From: Kamptonema sp. UHCC 0994
GTDB taxonomy: Bacteria; Cyanobacteriota; Cyanobacteriia; Cyanobacteriales; Microcoleaceae
Direction: 5' to 3'
NCBI RefSeq assembly: GCF_029167235.1
Contig: NZ_JARFTR010000001.1
Coordinates: forward strand, 1-64,000
Length of the DNA: 64,000 nt
Every line of letters starts with the position of its first letter. The first letter of the stretch is position 1. The position numbers and the translations under genes were made by a program. The notes beneath the pieces were generated by a model that searched no databases, had not been told where the DNA came from, and saw only the letters and a list, made by a program, of their open reading frames with translations. Of this stretch, positions 47,739 through 58,849 are shown piece after piece.

Positions 47739-48284
47739 TTAAGCAACTTTGTCAGCAAGGGCTAAATTGGCGAAGTATTCAGCGCGAGAAAGGCTGTAGT
47801 AAGCGTATTGGGTTTGGGCATAAGAAATAATCCCTTGATATTCCATGCCGATTTTGTTGAGGATGTGCCGAGAAGCTTGATTTTCTGGCATTGCATAAGC
47901 CACTAAAACAGGCTGATTTAGCTCTTTAAAGGCAATGTCTAAGTTAGCTTTAGCGACTTCTGTTCCTAATCCTTTACCCCAAACTTTGTGCTTGAGAACA
48001 TAGCCATGCTGGAGGTAAGGAGTGCGATCGCTGTAGTAATGGCCACCGCGTCCAATCAGTTCTCCCGAAGCTTTATCAATTACTATCATCGGCCCACAAT
48101 TGTGTTTTTCGTAGTGGATAATGGCGGAATTGACATATTCCCAAATTTGGGGAGGAGTTAAAGCTCCTTTGCCGATGTAGCGCATCTCTAATGGTTGGCT
48201 ATATATCGGTAGCAAGGAGTGGTAATCTGTGCGCTTAAAGGGGCGGAGAATCAGGCGTTTTGTTTCAAAGAATGTAGATTTCAT
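47739..48284 (-). CDS. GNAT-family N-acetyltransferase (RimJ/RimL-like)
   Basis: A 181-residue acetyltransferase. Starts KSTFFETKRLILRPFKRTD as in the RimJ/RimL group; the acetyl-CoA segment is HKVWGKGLGTEVAKA and the late motif PENQASRHILNKIGM. The substrate is unknown; it could be a protein N terminus or a small amine. Confidence 0.85.
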   Translation of the reverse strand: MKSTFFETKRLILRPFKRTDYHSLLPIYSQPLEMRYIGKGALTPPQIWEYVNSAIIHYEKHNCGPMIVIDKASGELIGRGGHYYSDRTPYLQHGYVLKHKVWGKGLGTEVAKANLDIAFKELNQPVLVAYAMPENQASRHILNKIGMEYQGIISYAQTQYAYYSLSRAEYFANLALADKVA

Positions 48285-48759
48285 CTGTCATGTCTCCTGG
48301 TTGTAAATTTAAAGAATGCTAGAACGAGTGACAGCAAACCAAAGAAGTTGTCTCCGTTGAATTTGTGTCATACTAGAGTTGGTTTTAATTTTCGATGTCT
48401 GGCTTCAGTCGGACTGAAGCTAGATATCTTTTCTCTTGAACAACTTCATTATTGAGTAATTACCCTTATAAAACAAGGGTAAAATACAGAATTTAAGTAA
48501 TAGAATCGCAGAACTTTATAGGTGCTAAACTTCTAAATTGATATCAAAAATCTTCCTAAACTTCGGCAACGAACTTATTATCTTCGTTAACTTCGGTGAA
48601 ACGATTGGGAGTTATGCACGCAGGGCCAAAAACCCGGTTTCTGCGTCAATCTCTCGGATCTAGCGACAATCTTTCAAAGAAACCGGGTTTTTTTGCGTAG
48701 TCCTAATGATGTTTTCTGGCTTATGCTAAAATTCCTATAGGTAGGAAGTGAGGGAAGTG
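48285..48759. other. Long intergenic region with one interspersed hairpin
   Basis: No gene is supported. A hairpin with arms aaaaacccggtttct (48628-48642) and its complement (48678-48692) is a dispersed cyanobacterial repeat. An AT-rich segment near 48700-48745 probably has the promoter of the NB-ARC gene. Confidence 0.5.
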
Positions 48760-50205
48760 ATGACAAACAAACAATCAGAGATTGAACGTGCTCGCGGCCG
48801 CATCCTTACTAACCAAGGCCGAGAGAAACTTCAGCCAGCGATTGACAATTGGGCAAGTGAAAATGGCATTAGCAAAGTAACACCTAACCAAATTTACAAA
48901 AAATTTAAAGACCAAAAAGAATATATAGGATCTGATACCATCAGAAAAATATTGACTGGTAGTACAGGAGTTGATGAAAAATCTATCCGTATTCTCTTTG
49001 ATGTTTTTGAATTAACTTTAGAATCAGCCGACCATCAATTAGAAGATGATTCAAAACCTATCATCGACGATCCACCATCAGATGATTCCCAAACGCGATG
49101 GGTAGGCCGCGAAACTCTCATCACCGAAATCCTCCAAAAACTCCAAGGAAACTGCCGTATTCTCTCCATAGTCGGCATCACCGGCATCGGCAAAACTTCC
49201 CTGGCCAAACAACTCGCCAAACAACCCCAACTCAGCCAAAAATTGCCAAAAAAAGAGATAAGTTTTTCCCAAGAATCTCCCACATTTCAAGTAGTAGCAG
49301 AACGCATCTTAGGCGCTGAATTAGCCAACAGTCCCGAACTACAGCAAAATACCGATCATCTCGTTAATGCAATGGTCGATCGGTTAAAATCCCAGCCGAT
49401 TTTGCTGATACTTGATATGATAGAAGTAATATTAGAACCAGACGGAAAAAGCGGCCATCGGTTTAAAGATTCCCTATTTGCGACATTCTTAGATCGGGTG
49501 GTATTAGCGGATACAATGCCGTCGCGAATTGTCCTCACTTCTCAAGATCGACCGCCGATTATGGCACAAGGACGCTACCCTGATGATAGATTTTTTGAGA
49601 AACCTCTACGCGGTTTGGAAGAAGAAGAGGCGATCGCATTATTTCGGCAATGGGATGTGACAGTTGAGGGTGAAAAAACTCAGGAATATCTGAAGCGGAT
49701 TTTTGCGGTTTACGAAGGTCATCCCTTGGCTTTAAGCGCGATCGCGGGGGAAGTTCGCGAGAGTCCCTACGAGGGAAGTATTGAGAGTTATTGGGGTGAT
49801 TATGGCTATGAAATTGAACAAGCGGAACAACTGAAAGCTAAGACAGATGGCGATCCTAGTCAGGATAAACCTGATATTGACCGCTTTAGCCCTAAATTAA
49901 AAGACTTGGTGTTAATTCGTATAGAAAATACGATTAATAGATTGCAGATGGCTGACCGAATTGCCCATGAGTTACTGTGTAGTGGGGCAATTTATCGACG
50001 ACCAGAAGAACTCGGTGCTTGGTTAACGTTAATGTCGGAATTTGATCGGGAAAAGAAAGCATTAGCCTTTCAAACTTTGCGGCGGCGCTTCTTTTTAGAA
50101 GAGGAAAAAACGCCTAATCATCAACTTCTCTATCGCCTCCATCCGTTAATGCGTCGAGTGGCGCTGGAACACTTAGATAAATTAGATATTGAGGTGCAAG
50201 AATGA
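48760..50205 (+). CDS. NB-ARC ATPase, first half of a split STAND system
   Basis: Residues 1-95 form a helical N-terminal domain with HTH-like look (TPNQIYKKFKDQKEYIGSDT). The NB-ARC core has Walker A GITGIGKTSLA at about 137-147, Walker B PILLILDMIEVIL, the sensor ILTSQDRPP, and the GLP-like EGHPLALSAIAGE. A winged-helix segment ends at QELLCSGAIYRRPEELGAW (approximately) and HPLMRRVALEHL. An upstream GTG at 48748 is possible; the ATG has a gaggga box. The stop overlaps the start of the TPR gene (ATGA), so the sensor is made separately but coupled. Confidence 0.82.
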   Translation: MTNKQSEIERARGRILTNQGREKLQPAIDNWASENGISKVTPNQIYKKFKDQKEYIGSDTIRKILTGSTGVDEKSIRILFDVFELTLESADHQLEDDSKPIIDDPPSDDSQTRWVGRETLITEILQKLQGNCRILSIVGITGIGKTSLAKQLAKQPQLSQKLPKKEISFSQESPTFQVVAERILGAELANSPELQQNTDHLVNAMVDRLKSQPILLILDMIEVILEPDGKSGHRFKDSLFATFLDRVVLADTMPSRIVLTSQDRPPIMAQGRYPDDRFFEKPLRGLEEEEAIALFRQWDVTVEGEKTQEYLKRIFAVYEGHPLALSAIAGEVRESPYEGSIESYWGDYGYEIEQAEQLKAKTDGDPSQDKPDIDRFSPKLKDLVLIRIENTINRLQMADRIAHELLCSGAIYRRPEELGAWLTLMSEFDREKKALAFQTLRRRFFLEEEKTPNHQLLYRLHPLMRRVALEHLDKLDIEVQE

Positions 50206-51839
50206 CTCAGAATGCTATTGCCTATAGGGTTGTCAATTTGCTGGAATTATCAGAGTCAGAACTGCCAATGCTGCGGCGGACTGCGGCGGGAAAGTGGGTG
50301 ATACCGCGATGGGATGAAGGAGAAATAGAGGCGGAAATTTCGGCACAGGAAAACCAGGAATTTCAGGGAGTGAGAAAGTTAAGGAAGAAAGAGATGCGCC
50401 GTGTCGAGGGTATCTTTTATTATTTAAAAATATACAAACCGCAGGAAACTATTAATAAAATAGAGGGAGTAAGCCACTATCTGGAAGCGTTTCACCATTT
50501 CTGTGAATTGGCAGCATGGGAAGAAGCTTGGCAAGTCCTTGCTATTCGCCTCGATACGCCGACAGGCGAAGAATTGCACAATCAGTTAGGTACTTGGGGT
50601 TATTATAGGCTACAAATTGAATTGTACAACCAATTGTTAGGCAAGTTAGACAGTAGGGTGGATGGAATTTGTTATCAGAATTTGGGGACTGCCTACTGTT
50701 CCCAAAGCAAGTACACCTGCGCCATCGATTACCACCAGCAGCATTTGAAAATTGCCGCAGAAATTGGTGAGCGCGCTGGCGTTGGCAGTGCGTTAGGGAA
50801 TTTGGGGAATGTCTGCTATTCGCAAGGCAATTACACCCGCGCCATCGAATACTATGAGCAGCATTTGGCCATAGCAAAGGAGATAAATAATCGCGCTGGC
50901 ATTGGCAGTGCGTTAGGGAATTTGGGGAATGTCTACCGTTCCCAAGGTAATTACACCCGCGCCATCGAATACTATGAGCAGTATTTGTCCATAGCAAAGG
51001 AGATAAATGATCGCGCTGGCATTGGCAGTGTGTTAGGGAATTTGGGGAATGCCTACCTTTCCCAAGGCAAGTACACCAGCGCCATCTATTACTACCAAAA
51101 ACATTTAGAAATTTCCACAGAAATCGGCAATCGTGCTGGTATTCGCAGAGCGTTTAGCGGTTTGGGGAATATCTGCTATTCGCAAGGCAATTACACCAGC
51201 GCCATCAAATACCACCAGTGGGATTTGGAAATTGCTCAAGAAATTGGCGATCGCGCTGGCATTGGCAATGCGTTAGGGAATTTGGGTGTTGCTTACCATT
51301 GGCAAGGCGACTACAGTAGGGCCATCCAATACCTCCAGCAGAATTTGGAAATTGCTACAGAAATCGGCGATCGCGACAGCATTGGCAGTGCGTTAGGGAA
51401 TTTGGGGTTGGCCTACTATTGTCAAGGCGACTACACCAGTGCCATCGAATACTACGAGAAGGATTTGAAAATTGCCACAGAAATTGGCGATCGCCGAGGT
51501 GAAGCTATTGCCTCGTTTAATTTAGGTGAGGCTTTAGCAAGAGTTGGTCACAAATGGAAGGCTATTCCTGCTTATGAGAATGCCCGCAAATTGTATCAAG
51601 CAATGGGACTTTCTCAATACGTTGAAAACTGCAATAATTCTATTCGAGATATCGGGATGAAAGTCGTAGTTGAACCTCGAAGGTTCCTAGAACTTCCTAG
51701 CACACCTGCACCGATAAAAGGCTATAAATTTGGTAGGAAATGGCAACAGCTAAAGGCCGACATTGGCAACTCATTTTCTATTTTTTTCCGTTGGGTTTCG
51801 CGATGGTTGCGCTCCGTCTTCAGGAAGCACAATCAGTAG
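50202..51839 (+). CDS. TPR sensor protein, second half of the split STAND system
   Basis: A 545-residue protein. Residues 60-150 match the region before the TPRs in the fused 1338-aa protein (SHYLEAFHHFCELAAWEEAW versus REYLEIFYHWCELGDYVKAF). Eight TPR units of 40 residues follow (consensus LGNLGNVYRSQGNYTRAIEY), then a basic C terminus. The stop codon (51837-51839) lies in the arm of a palindromic repeat, so the C terminus may have been reset by its insertion. It is predicted to bind the activating ligand for the NB-ARC partner. Confidence 0.82.
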   Translation: MTQNAIAYRVVNLLELSESELPMLRRTAAGKWVIPRWDEGEIEAEISAQENQEFQGVRKLRKKEMRRVEGIFYYLKIYKPQETINKIEGVSHYLEAFHHFCELAAWEEAWQVLAIRLDTPTGEELHNQLGTWGYYRLQIELYNQLLGKLDSRVDGICYQNLGTAYCSQSKYTCAIDYHQQHLKIAAEIGERAGVGSALGNLGNVCYSQGNYTRAIEYYEQHLAIAKEINNRAGIGSALGNLGNVYRSQGNYTRAIEYYEQYLSIAKEINDRAGIGSVLGNLGNAYLSQGKYTSAIYYYQKHLEISTEIGNRAGIRRAFSGLGNICYSQGNYTSAIKYHQWDLEIAQEIGDRAGIGNALGNLGVAYHWQGDYSRAIQYLQQNLEIATEIGDRDSIGSALGNLGLAYYCQGDYTSAIEYYEKDLKIATEIGDRRGEAIASFNLGEALARVGHKWKAIPAYENARKLYQAMGLSQYVENCNNSIRDIGMKVVVEPRRFLELPSTPAPIKGYKFGRKWQQLKADIGNSFSIFFRWVSRWLRSVFRKHNQ

Positions 51840-51900
51840 GGTGCGTCAGACGCTAAAACCCTGACGATCTCGATCGATTTCTGTGTCTGACGCACCCTAC
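51836..51900. repeat. Palindromic repeat overlapping the TPR stop codon
   Basis: 16-bp perfect arms (gtagggtgcgtcagac) around a 33-bp centre; a dispersed cyanobacterial repeat. Confidence 0.85.
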
Positions 51901-51918
51901 AAGTGGATTAAACTGTGG

Positions 51919-52779
51919 CTAATTTTCCACCAAACCTTGTACTATTTCCAGCGATAAACCAGTGAGTCTAACCACTTGCTCAATTGTCATATTTTCCCGC
52001 AACAAATTCCTAGCTAACTCTTCTTTCGCTAACTGCATTCCTTCTTGTATTCCTTCTTGTAGGCCTTGTTGTAAGCCTTGTTGTAAGCCTTGTTGTAAGC
52101 CTTGCTGTAAGCCTTGTTGTAAGCCTTGTTGTAAGCCTTTTTCTCGACCTTCCTGCAAAATATCCTGATAAATCACTGATTCCTGCATAATATCCCCTCG
52201 CAAAATTCTTGTAATTACATCTGTCTCCAAGACTAAGCCAGCCAAAATACTTGCTGATGCCATTAAGTTACTCTGTATTCGCCTGTCTGGAATCTCTGCA
52301 ATGGCAGATGCCACTTGAGTTAAAACCCCCACCGGATCTGCTGTCTGACTTAACACCGCAAAGGGTAAAAGTCCCGGCGCACTTAAAAACATTGCCGCAG
52401 GCTGTTCCCACAGGCGAATCACATCAAATTCATGGCGAGTTCTAGTCAAAACAAAAGCATTTTGCCGAACTAAATCTGAACCAGTCTCCCTCAAGTATAT
52501 CACGACTTGGCGCATTTCCTTACTAGGAAATCGGCGGTAAACCCGCAATCGATAATCTGCCATCCGAAAGGGAATTCTAGCATCTGCTGCTGTCTGAAAT
52601 TCAGCGTGAAGCACTAAATCCTCAGCTTGCCGTAAAATTAAAGCATCAGCCCGGATTGGCTCTAAAGAAAGTTCTGTAGGACTGAGCTCTGTTAAGATGA
52701 TACTGTTTGTACCTAGTAGCCAACTTGCAAAATCATCGGCAAAGTTTTCGGCTATAAACTTGCAAATATTATCGTACAT
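51919..52779 (-). CDS. Rpn-family recombination-promoting nuclease (PD-(D/E)XK)
   Basis: A 286-residue protein with the Rpn/YhgA core: MYDNICKFIAENFADDFASW, EPIRADALIL, VLHAEFQTAADARIPFRMAD and YRRFPSKEMRQVVIYL contain the nuclease Asp/Glu residues. The C-terminal linker is a run of about seven GLQQ units from a 12-bp DNA repeat (52061-52139), followed by an HTH-like end. The ATG at 52779 is preferred; the longer frame to 52887 would overlap the tocopherol cyclase gene on the other strand. Confidence 0.85.
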   Translation of the reverse strand: MYDNICKFIAENFADDFASWLLGTNSIILTELSPTELSLEPIRADALILRQAEDLVLHAEFQTAADARIPFRMADYRLRVYRRFPSKEMRQVVIYLRETGSDLVRQNAFVLTRTRHEFDVIRLWEQPAAMFLSAPGLLPFAVLSQTADPVGVLTQVASAIAEIPDRRIQSNLMASASILAGLVLETDVITRILRGDIMQESVIYQDILQEGREKGLQQGLQQGLQQGLQQGLQQGLQQGLQEGIQEGMQLAKEELARNLLRENMTIEQVVRLTGLSLEIVQGLVEN

Positions 52780-52784
52780 GGTAA

Positions 52785-53867
<1,083 letters not shown>

Positions 53868-54108
53868 TATAACAACAAGTATAAGAACATTATTATGAAA
53901 TGTGAAATACTGATGAATGATGAAAAAACCAGAAAAATAAGTCTTTTTCTTCTGCCATTGGACATCTAGAAATAATTCCGATTTCTACTTACTCCCTTAA
54001 ATTATTGATATAATGATTGGCAATTTTATAAAGATTTAACACATTAAGTGCTCTAGAACACAAAAGCGATATCATATTTGTATGATTGCTTAATGTCCAA
54101 GGAAACCA

Positions 54109-57100
54109 ATGAGACCAAAGAGCAAAGCAGATTCAACAGCAAGCTTTGACGACCAATCATCAAGTCTCACACAGCCAGTGTTGCTAAATCGAATCACTAA
54201 CCGCATTCGTCAATCCTTAGAACTAGGGGAAATCCTGTCAGCGACAGTTGCGGAAGTGCGTTCATTTTTGGGAACCGATCGCATCAAAATTTATCAGTTT
54301 CAGCCTGAAGGTCACGGACTGGTAATAGCAGAATCAATTTATCAAGATCGCCTACCCTCTCTCTTAGGTTTAAATTTTCCTGCCGATGATATTCCTACTT
54401 ACGCTAGGGAATTATTCCTACGGGCCCGCCAGCGCACAATTATCGATCTAAGTACCCATCAAATTGGTATCAGTAGCCTGGACTGTGTAGAAACTGGAGA
54501 ACCTTTAGAAATCGAAGATATTCGCTATCGCCCGATTGACCCCTGCCACCTGGAGTATCTAATTGCGATGGGGGTAAAATCTTCTGTGGTAGTACCAATT
54601 ATCATCGAAACGGCAAAAAAGAGCGAGTCGGAGCTACCGTCTCTAGAATCTAATCAGTGCCTGTGGGGATTGCTGGTATCGCACCATTCGCAACCGCGAA
54701 CTGTGACTGAAGATGAATTAAGGTTTATTCAGTCAGTCGTAGACCAAGTATCAGTAGCGATCGCGCAATCAATTTTATTAGAACAAGTTCGCGAACAAGC
54801 CAAACAAGAAGCGAATATCAACCGCGTTACAGCAGTGCTCTACAGCCTGCCACCAGTTCAACTACAAGCGGCGCTGGAGGAAACCGTTGCTTTGTTTCGC
54901 GGATCGGCAGGCCGGCTATATTTGCCCACAAACGAAACCCAGCAAAGCATTGAGTTGTACGTCTGTGGTACGCAACCAGAACAAATTGATCGCATACACA
55001 ATCGATACATTGAGGAGAATTTGCTCTGGCAGAAGTTTCTCACCGCCAAAGTACACGCCGGCGATAGCAAATCTAGTTCAGGCATCAAGCCTTGGTCAGT
55101 GGAATGGATGCGAGCGATGTATGCCTTGTCAGCCGTTCCCTGGGAATCAAATACCAACTCAAATATTTGGCCAATTGCCGACATCTATCGGGAACCCCTA
55201 TTTCGCACCTTGGTTCCCGCTTTTCAAAACACCCAAATTCGGGGGGTGCTGATCCTACCACTTTACTTTGGGCAGGAAGTAGTTGGCTGTTTGACTATTT
55301 TTCGAGAAGACAGTGATCGCGAAATAGTCTGGGCGGGCGAACACGATCCCGATACCCGCCAACTCTCACCTCGCCAATCCTTTGCAGCATGGCGGCAAAT
55401 TAAGAAAGAACAAGCACAATCTTGGACAGAAGCAGACATTCGACTAGCTCAAGCCTTGTCCGAACGTTTCTCTACCGCTGTAAAACATTACAGGCTATAC
55501 GGACAGCTACAAAGCCTGAATGCCAATCTGGAATTACAGGTACAAGTACGAACAGCAGAGTTACAACAGTCCACTGCGATCGGCAACCAACAGCGAGCGG
55601 GGGCAGGCATCCTTTCCAAACTGCAAAAAGCATTGGATGTAGAAACTATTTGTCGCACTGCCACCCAAGAAGTACGGCAGTTATTGAACATAGATCGCGT
55701 TGCTATCTACTGCTTCGATGCTGACTGGGGTGGTGGATTTATCAGAAATCTTGAATCTGTCAGTCCCGCATGGACGCAGATCGTACTAGCAACTAGAACG
55801 GTCTGGAATGATAGCTATTTACAGGAAACTCAAGGCGGTCGCTACAAAAATCATGAAATTTCTAATGTAAGTGATATCTACAACGCTGGACTTTCTCCCT
55901 GCCATATCGAAGTTCTCGAACATTATTGCATTCGAGCTTTTCTGGTTATACCCATCTTTATCGGAGAGAAACTTTGGGGACTATTAGGAGCTTATAACCA
56001 TAGCACCCCGCGCGTATGGAAAGATTCGGAATTAGTATTTACCAATCAATTTGCTGCCCATTTAGGCGCTGTCTTGGATCGCAAGCAGGCAGAAATTGAT
56101 TTACTCGAAGCCAAAGAACAATTTGAATTGGCTCTTCGTGCTTCCCATGATGGCTTTTGGGATTGGGATTTAGTGACTGGTGAAATGTATTATTCACCGC
56201 GTTGGAAAGAGATGCTGGGCTATGAGGATAGCGAGTTAGAAAACTCACCTGAAACGTGGAAATCTCTAATTTTTGATGAAGATTATCCCCTCAGTATTCA
56301 GTTAATTGAAGACTATAATACTGGTAAAGTAGATCAGTTTTTAATGACTCAAAGATTCCATCACAAGGATAGTTCTACTGTTTATATTCTCTCTCAAGCA
56401 ATCCATGTTAAAGATGAAAACGATCGTGTGGTTCGCATGATTGGCGCACATTCTGATATTACCAAAATGGTGAGAATTCAGGAAGCGATGGAAACATCGA
56501 AAATGCAGTTATCTAGTGTTTTAAATAGCTCTTTGGATGGAATTATGGCGTTTCGATCCGTGAGAAATAAAGCGGGTGAGATCCAAGACTTTGAATGGCT
56601 GTTGGCAAATCCTGCTGCTTGCGAAATGATTAACCGTAAGGCTGAAGACTTAATTGGGAAATACTTACTAGAAGAAATGCCGGGAAACCTGGAGGAAGGA
56701 CTATTCGATCGATACGTCCAGGTAGTTGAAACAGGCACGATGATGGATCGTGAGTTTTGCTACGACCAAGATGGGTTACATTCTTGGTTCCAAAATATTG
56801 CCGTCAAACTTGGCGATGGCTTTGTTGTCACGTTCCGAAATGTCACAAATATCAAACGCTCAGAACAAGCTCTACAAGAGGCTAACAGGCAGCTAGAAGA
56901 GCGAGTTGGGGAACTGAATCAACGAAATAGTGAGATGGTTCTCCTCAGTGAAATTAGTGACTTTTTACAAGCCTGTTTAACAATTAAGGAAGCTTCTGCT
57001 ACGATCGCGACTTTAGTGCAATCGCTGTTCCCTGAATGTTCCGGCGGTATCTTCATCACCGCTAATTCCCGCAATCGTTTGGAAATGGTGACATCGTGGG

Positions 57101-57906
57101 GAAATCCGCTGTATTCAGAAAGTATATTCCATCCCAAAGATTGTTGGGCGCTCAGGCGCGGACGAGTGCATTGGATGGGTAGCGATCGCCACGAACTAAT
57201 CTGCAACCACATTAACCATAAAGAGCCTCCCGCCGAATCTCTGTGCATCCCCATGATTGCTCAAGGGGAAACGCTAGGTTTGCTATATTTATGTACAACA
57301 GCACCCCATACGATCGCGGAATCTAAACAACGATTAGCTCGTACTGTAGCCGAACAAGTGGGATTAGCGATCGCTAACCTCACCCTGCGAGAAACTTTGC
57401 AAAATCAAAGTATCCGCGATCCGCTGACGGGTTTGTTTAATCGCCGCTATCTTGAAGAATTTCTGAGGAAAGAAATTCATCGGGCGCAGCGCAATCAGTA
57501 TTCTATCGGCATCATTATGCTCGACATCGACCATTTCAAGCAATTCAACGATACCTTGGGACATGAGGCTGGGGATTTTGTGCTGCAAGAAATTGGCTAT
57601 CTCTTAAAAAAAATGATTCGAGTTTCAGATGTTGCTTGTCGCTATGGTGGCGAAGAAATGACCGTGATTTTGCCTGAATCCTCTCTGGAAGATACTTATA
57701 TCAAAGCTGAAGAACTGCGAGAAGCGATCGCTCAACTCAAACTCAATTATAATGGAAAAAGACTTGAAGGCTTAACGGCTTCATGTGGAGTAGCCTGCTT
57801 TCCCGATCGAGGAATCACTGGTAATGCTGTGATTATCGCTGCCGATGCGGCTTTGTATCAAGCAAAGGGAGCGGGAAGAAACCAAGTTATTGTTGCCAAG
57901 AAATAA
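54109..57906 (+). CDS. Cph2-like phytochrome/CBCR hybrid diguanylate cyclase
   Basis: A 1265-residue photoreceptor. GAF1 (about 25-225) has LNFPADDIP and the bilin Cys-His pair PCHLEYL (C146). A PHY domain (about 240-460) has the tongue motif SPRQSFAAW (421). GAF2 (500-655) has a second pair SPCHIEVL (C598) and is cyanobacteriochrome-like. Two PAS domains (665-930), a third GAF (950-1090) and a GGDEF domain follow. The GGEEM signature (1180-1184) is near consensus, and an RVSD inhibition site sits exactly five residues before it. Light should thus control c-di-GMP synthesis. No N-terminal PAS or knot is present, which is the Cph2 type. Confidence 0.88.
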   Translation: MRPKSKADSTASFDDQSSSLTQPVLLNRITNRIRQSLELGEILSATVAEVRSFLGTDRIKIYQFQPEGHGLVIAESIYQDRLPSLLGLNFPADDIPTYARELFLRARQRTIIDLSTHQIGISSLDCVETGEPLEIEDIRYRPIDPCHLEYLIAMGVKSSVVVPIIIETAKKSESELPSLESNQCLWGLLVSHHSQPRTVTEDELRFIQSVVDQVSVAIAQSILLEQVREQAKQEANINRVTAVLYSLPPVQLQAALEETVALFRGSAGRLYLPTNETQQSIELYVCGTQPEQIDRIHNRYIEENLLWQKFLTAKVHAGDSKSSSGIKPWSVEWMRAMYALSAVPWESNTNSNIWPIADIYREPLFRTLVPAFQNTQIRGVLILPLYFGQEVVGCLTIFREDSDREIVWAGEHDPDTRQLSPRQSFAAWRQIKKEQAQSWTEADIRLAQALSERFSTAVKHYRLYGQLQSLNANLELQVQVRTAELQQSTAIGNQQRAGAGILSKLQKALDVETICRTATQEVRQLLNIDRVAIYCFDADWGGGFIRNLESVSPAWTQIVLATRTVWNDSYLQETQGGRYKNHEISNVSDIYNAGLSPCHIEVLEHYCIRAFLVIPIFIGEKLWGLLGAYNHSTPRVWKDSELVFTNQFAAHLGAVLDRKQAEIDLLEAKEQFELALRASHDGFWDWDLVTGEMYYSPRWKEMLGYEDSELENSPETWKSLIFDEDYPLSIQLIEDYNTGKVDQFLMTQRFHHKDSSTVYILSQAIHVKDENDRVVRMIGAHSDITKMVRIQEAMETSKMQLSSVLNSSLDGIMAFRSVRNKAGEIQDFEWLLANPAACEMINRKAEDLIGKYLLEEMPGNLEEGLFDRYVQVVETGTMMDREFCYDQDGLHSWFQNIAVKLGDGFVVTFRNVTNIKRSEQALQEANRQLEERVGELNQRNSEMVLLSEISDFLQACLTIKEASATIATLVQSLFPECSGGIFITANSRNRLEMVTSWGNPLYSESIFHPKDCWALRRGRVHWMGSDRHELICNHINHKEPPAESLCIPMIAQGETLGLLYLCTTAPHTIAESKQRLARTVAEQVGLAIANLTLRETLQNQSIRDPLTGLFNRRYLEEFLRKEIHRAQRNQYSIGIIMLDIDHFKQFNDTLGHEAGDFVLQEIGYLLKKMIRVSDVACRYGGEEMTVILPESSLEDTYIKAEELREAIAQLKLNYNGKRLEGLTASCGVACFPDRGITGNAVIIAADAALYQAKGAGRNQVIVAKK

Positions 57907-58020
57907 ACGTCTTTCGATTGATATTTTTTAGGTTTGAGCAAAATTTAGCACGCTAAGTGTGGAAAAATAGAAGTAGGTCAACATTTAATAAGTAATTTGC
58001 TGGACATGATATTACCTACG

Positions 58021-58082
58021 ATTACGTAACGCCGCCATCTTGGCGGTGACTTTACCGCCAAGATGGCGGCGTTACGGATAGT
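58021..58082. repeat. Palindromic interspersed repeat (acgtaacgccgcc family), copy 2
   Basis: Ends match 21581-21640 (ttacgtaacgccgcc ... ggcggcgttacggatagt). It sits 36 bp before the cupredoxin start, so it lies in that gene's 5' region. Confidence 0.85.
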
Positions 58083-58117
58083 TTGGCGTAATTCCTAATT
58101 CAATTATCCTGACTGCC

Positions 58118-58642
58118 ATGAGCAAATCCTTAACTTTCCTATCTCGTAAATTCTCTCCCAATCGCTGGGTACAACAAAGCCTAAAGATGATATTGAGCTT
58201 AGTGCTTTGGTTCGCAATATCTGCGACCCCTCTAGCATTTGCAGCCAATAACTCTAGTCCAGTTGGTGATTTATTGCGCCAACCCGCAACCGAAATTCCT
58301 ATTAGTTTGGGCAGCGCTACTGGCGAACTCAAGTTTTTTCCAAATCTCCTAGAATTTCAGTCAGGAAAGCGCTACAAATTAGTGCTGAAGAATCCCAGCC
58401 CTGAGAAACATTATTTTACTTCCAAAGATTTTGCCGATGCGAGCTGGACTCAAAAAGTTGAAGCCGGTAATGTAGAAATCAAAGGAGCAATTCGCGAATT
58501 AGAACTCAAACCCGGAGCAGAGGCAGAATGGGTATTTGTGCCAATGAAGTCGGGAACCTATAATCTGCGGTGTACGGTTCCGGGACACGCGGAAGCTGGA
58601 ATGATTGGGAAAATTACTATTTCCCCTCAACAGGCGGCATAA
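58118..58642 (+). CDS. Secreted plastocyanin-like cupredoxin
   Basis: A signal sequence (LVLWFAISATPLAFA) and a type 1 copper fold. Ligands are visible as H98 (PEKHYF), C152, H157 and M162 (LRCTVPGHAEAGMIG). It is longer in the N-terminal part than plastocyanin and lacks its usual acidic patch sequence, so it is a plastocyanin-like protein with unknown electron partners. Confidence 0.8.
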   Translation: MSKSLTFLSRKFSPNRWVQQSLKMILSLVLWFAISATPLAFAANNSSPVGDLLRQPATEIPISLGSATGELKFFPNLLEFQSGKRYKLVLKNPSPEKHYFTSKDFADASWTQKVEAGNVEIKGAIRELELKPGAEAEWVFVPMKSGTYNLRCTVPGHAEAGMIGKITISPQQAA

Positions 58643-58849
58643 TATTAAATTCAAGGGTGGCGATCGCATTAGAGAATTAGTAAACAAGTGCGATCGCTCC
58701 CTTGCTGTTTCTAAGGAAAAAATTAAGCTACCTTAGAGTTAGGAGAATTTATCAATAGCTCTCGGCCCGACACCCGTACCAATATGAGTCCGATATTTTT
58801 CCTTATTTCCCTAAACTCCTTATCACACACTTAGTTAATTGTCAATTAC

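Noticed and set aside
51962-52168. A + strand frame with repeated Cys-Cys-Lys-Pro units that looks like a metallothionein.
   Set aside because: It is the antisense reading of the 12-bp repeat in the Rpn nuclease gene; no ribosome-binding site and no independent support.
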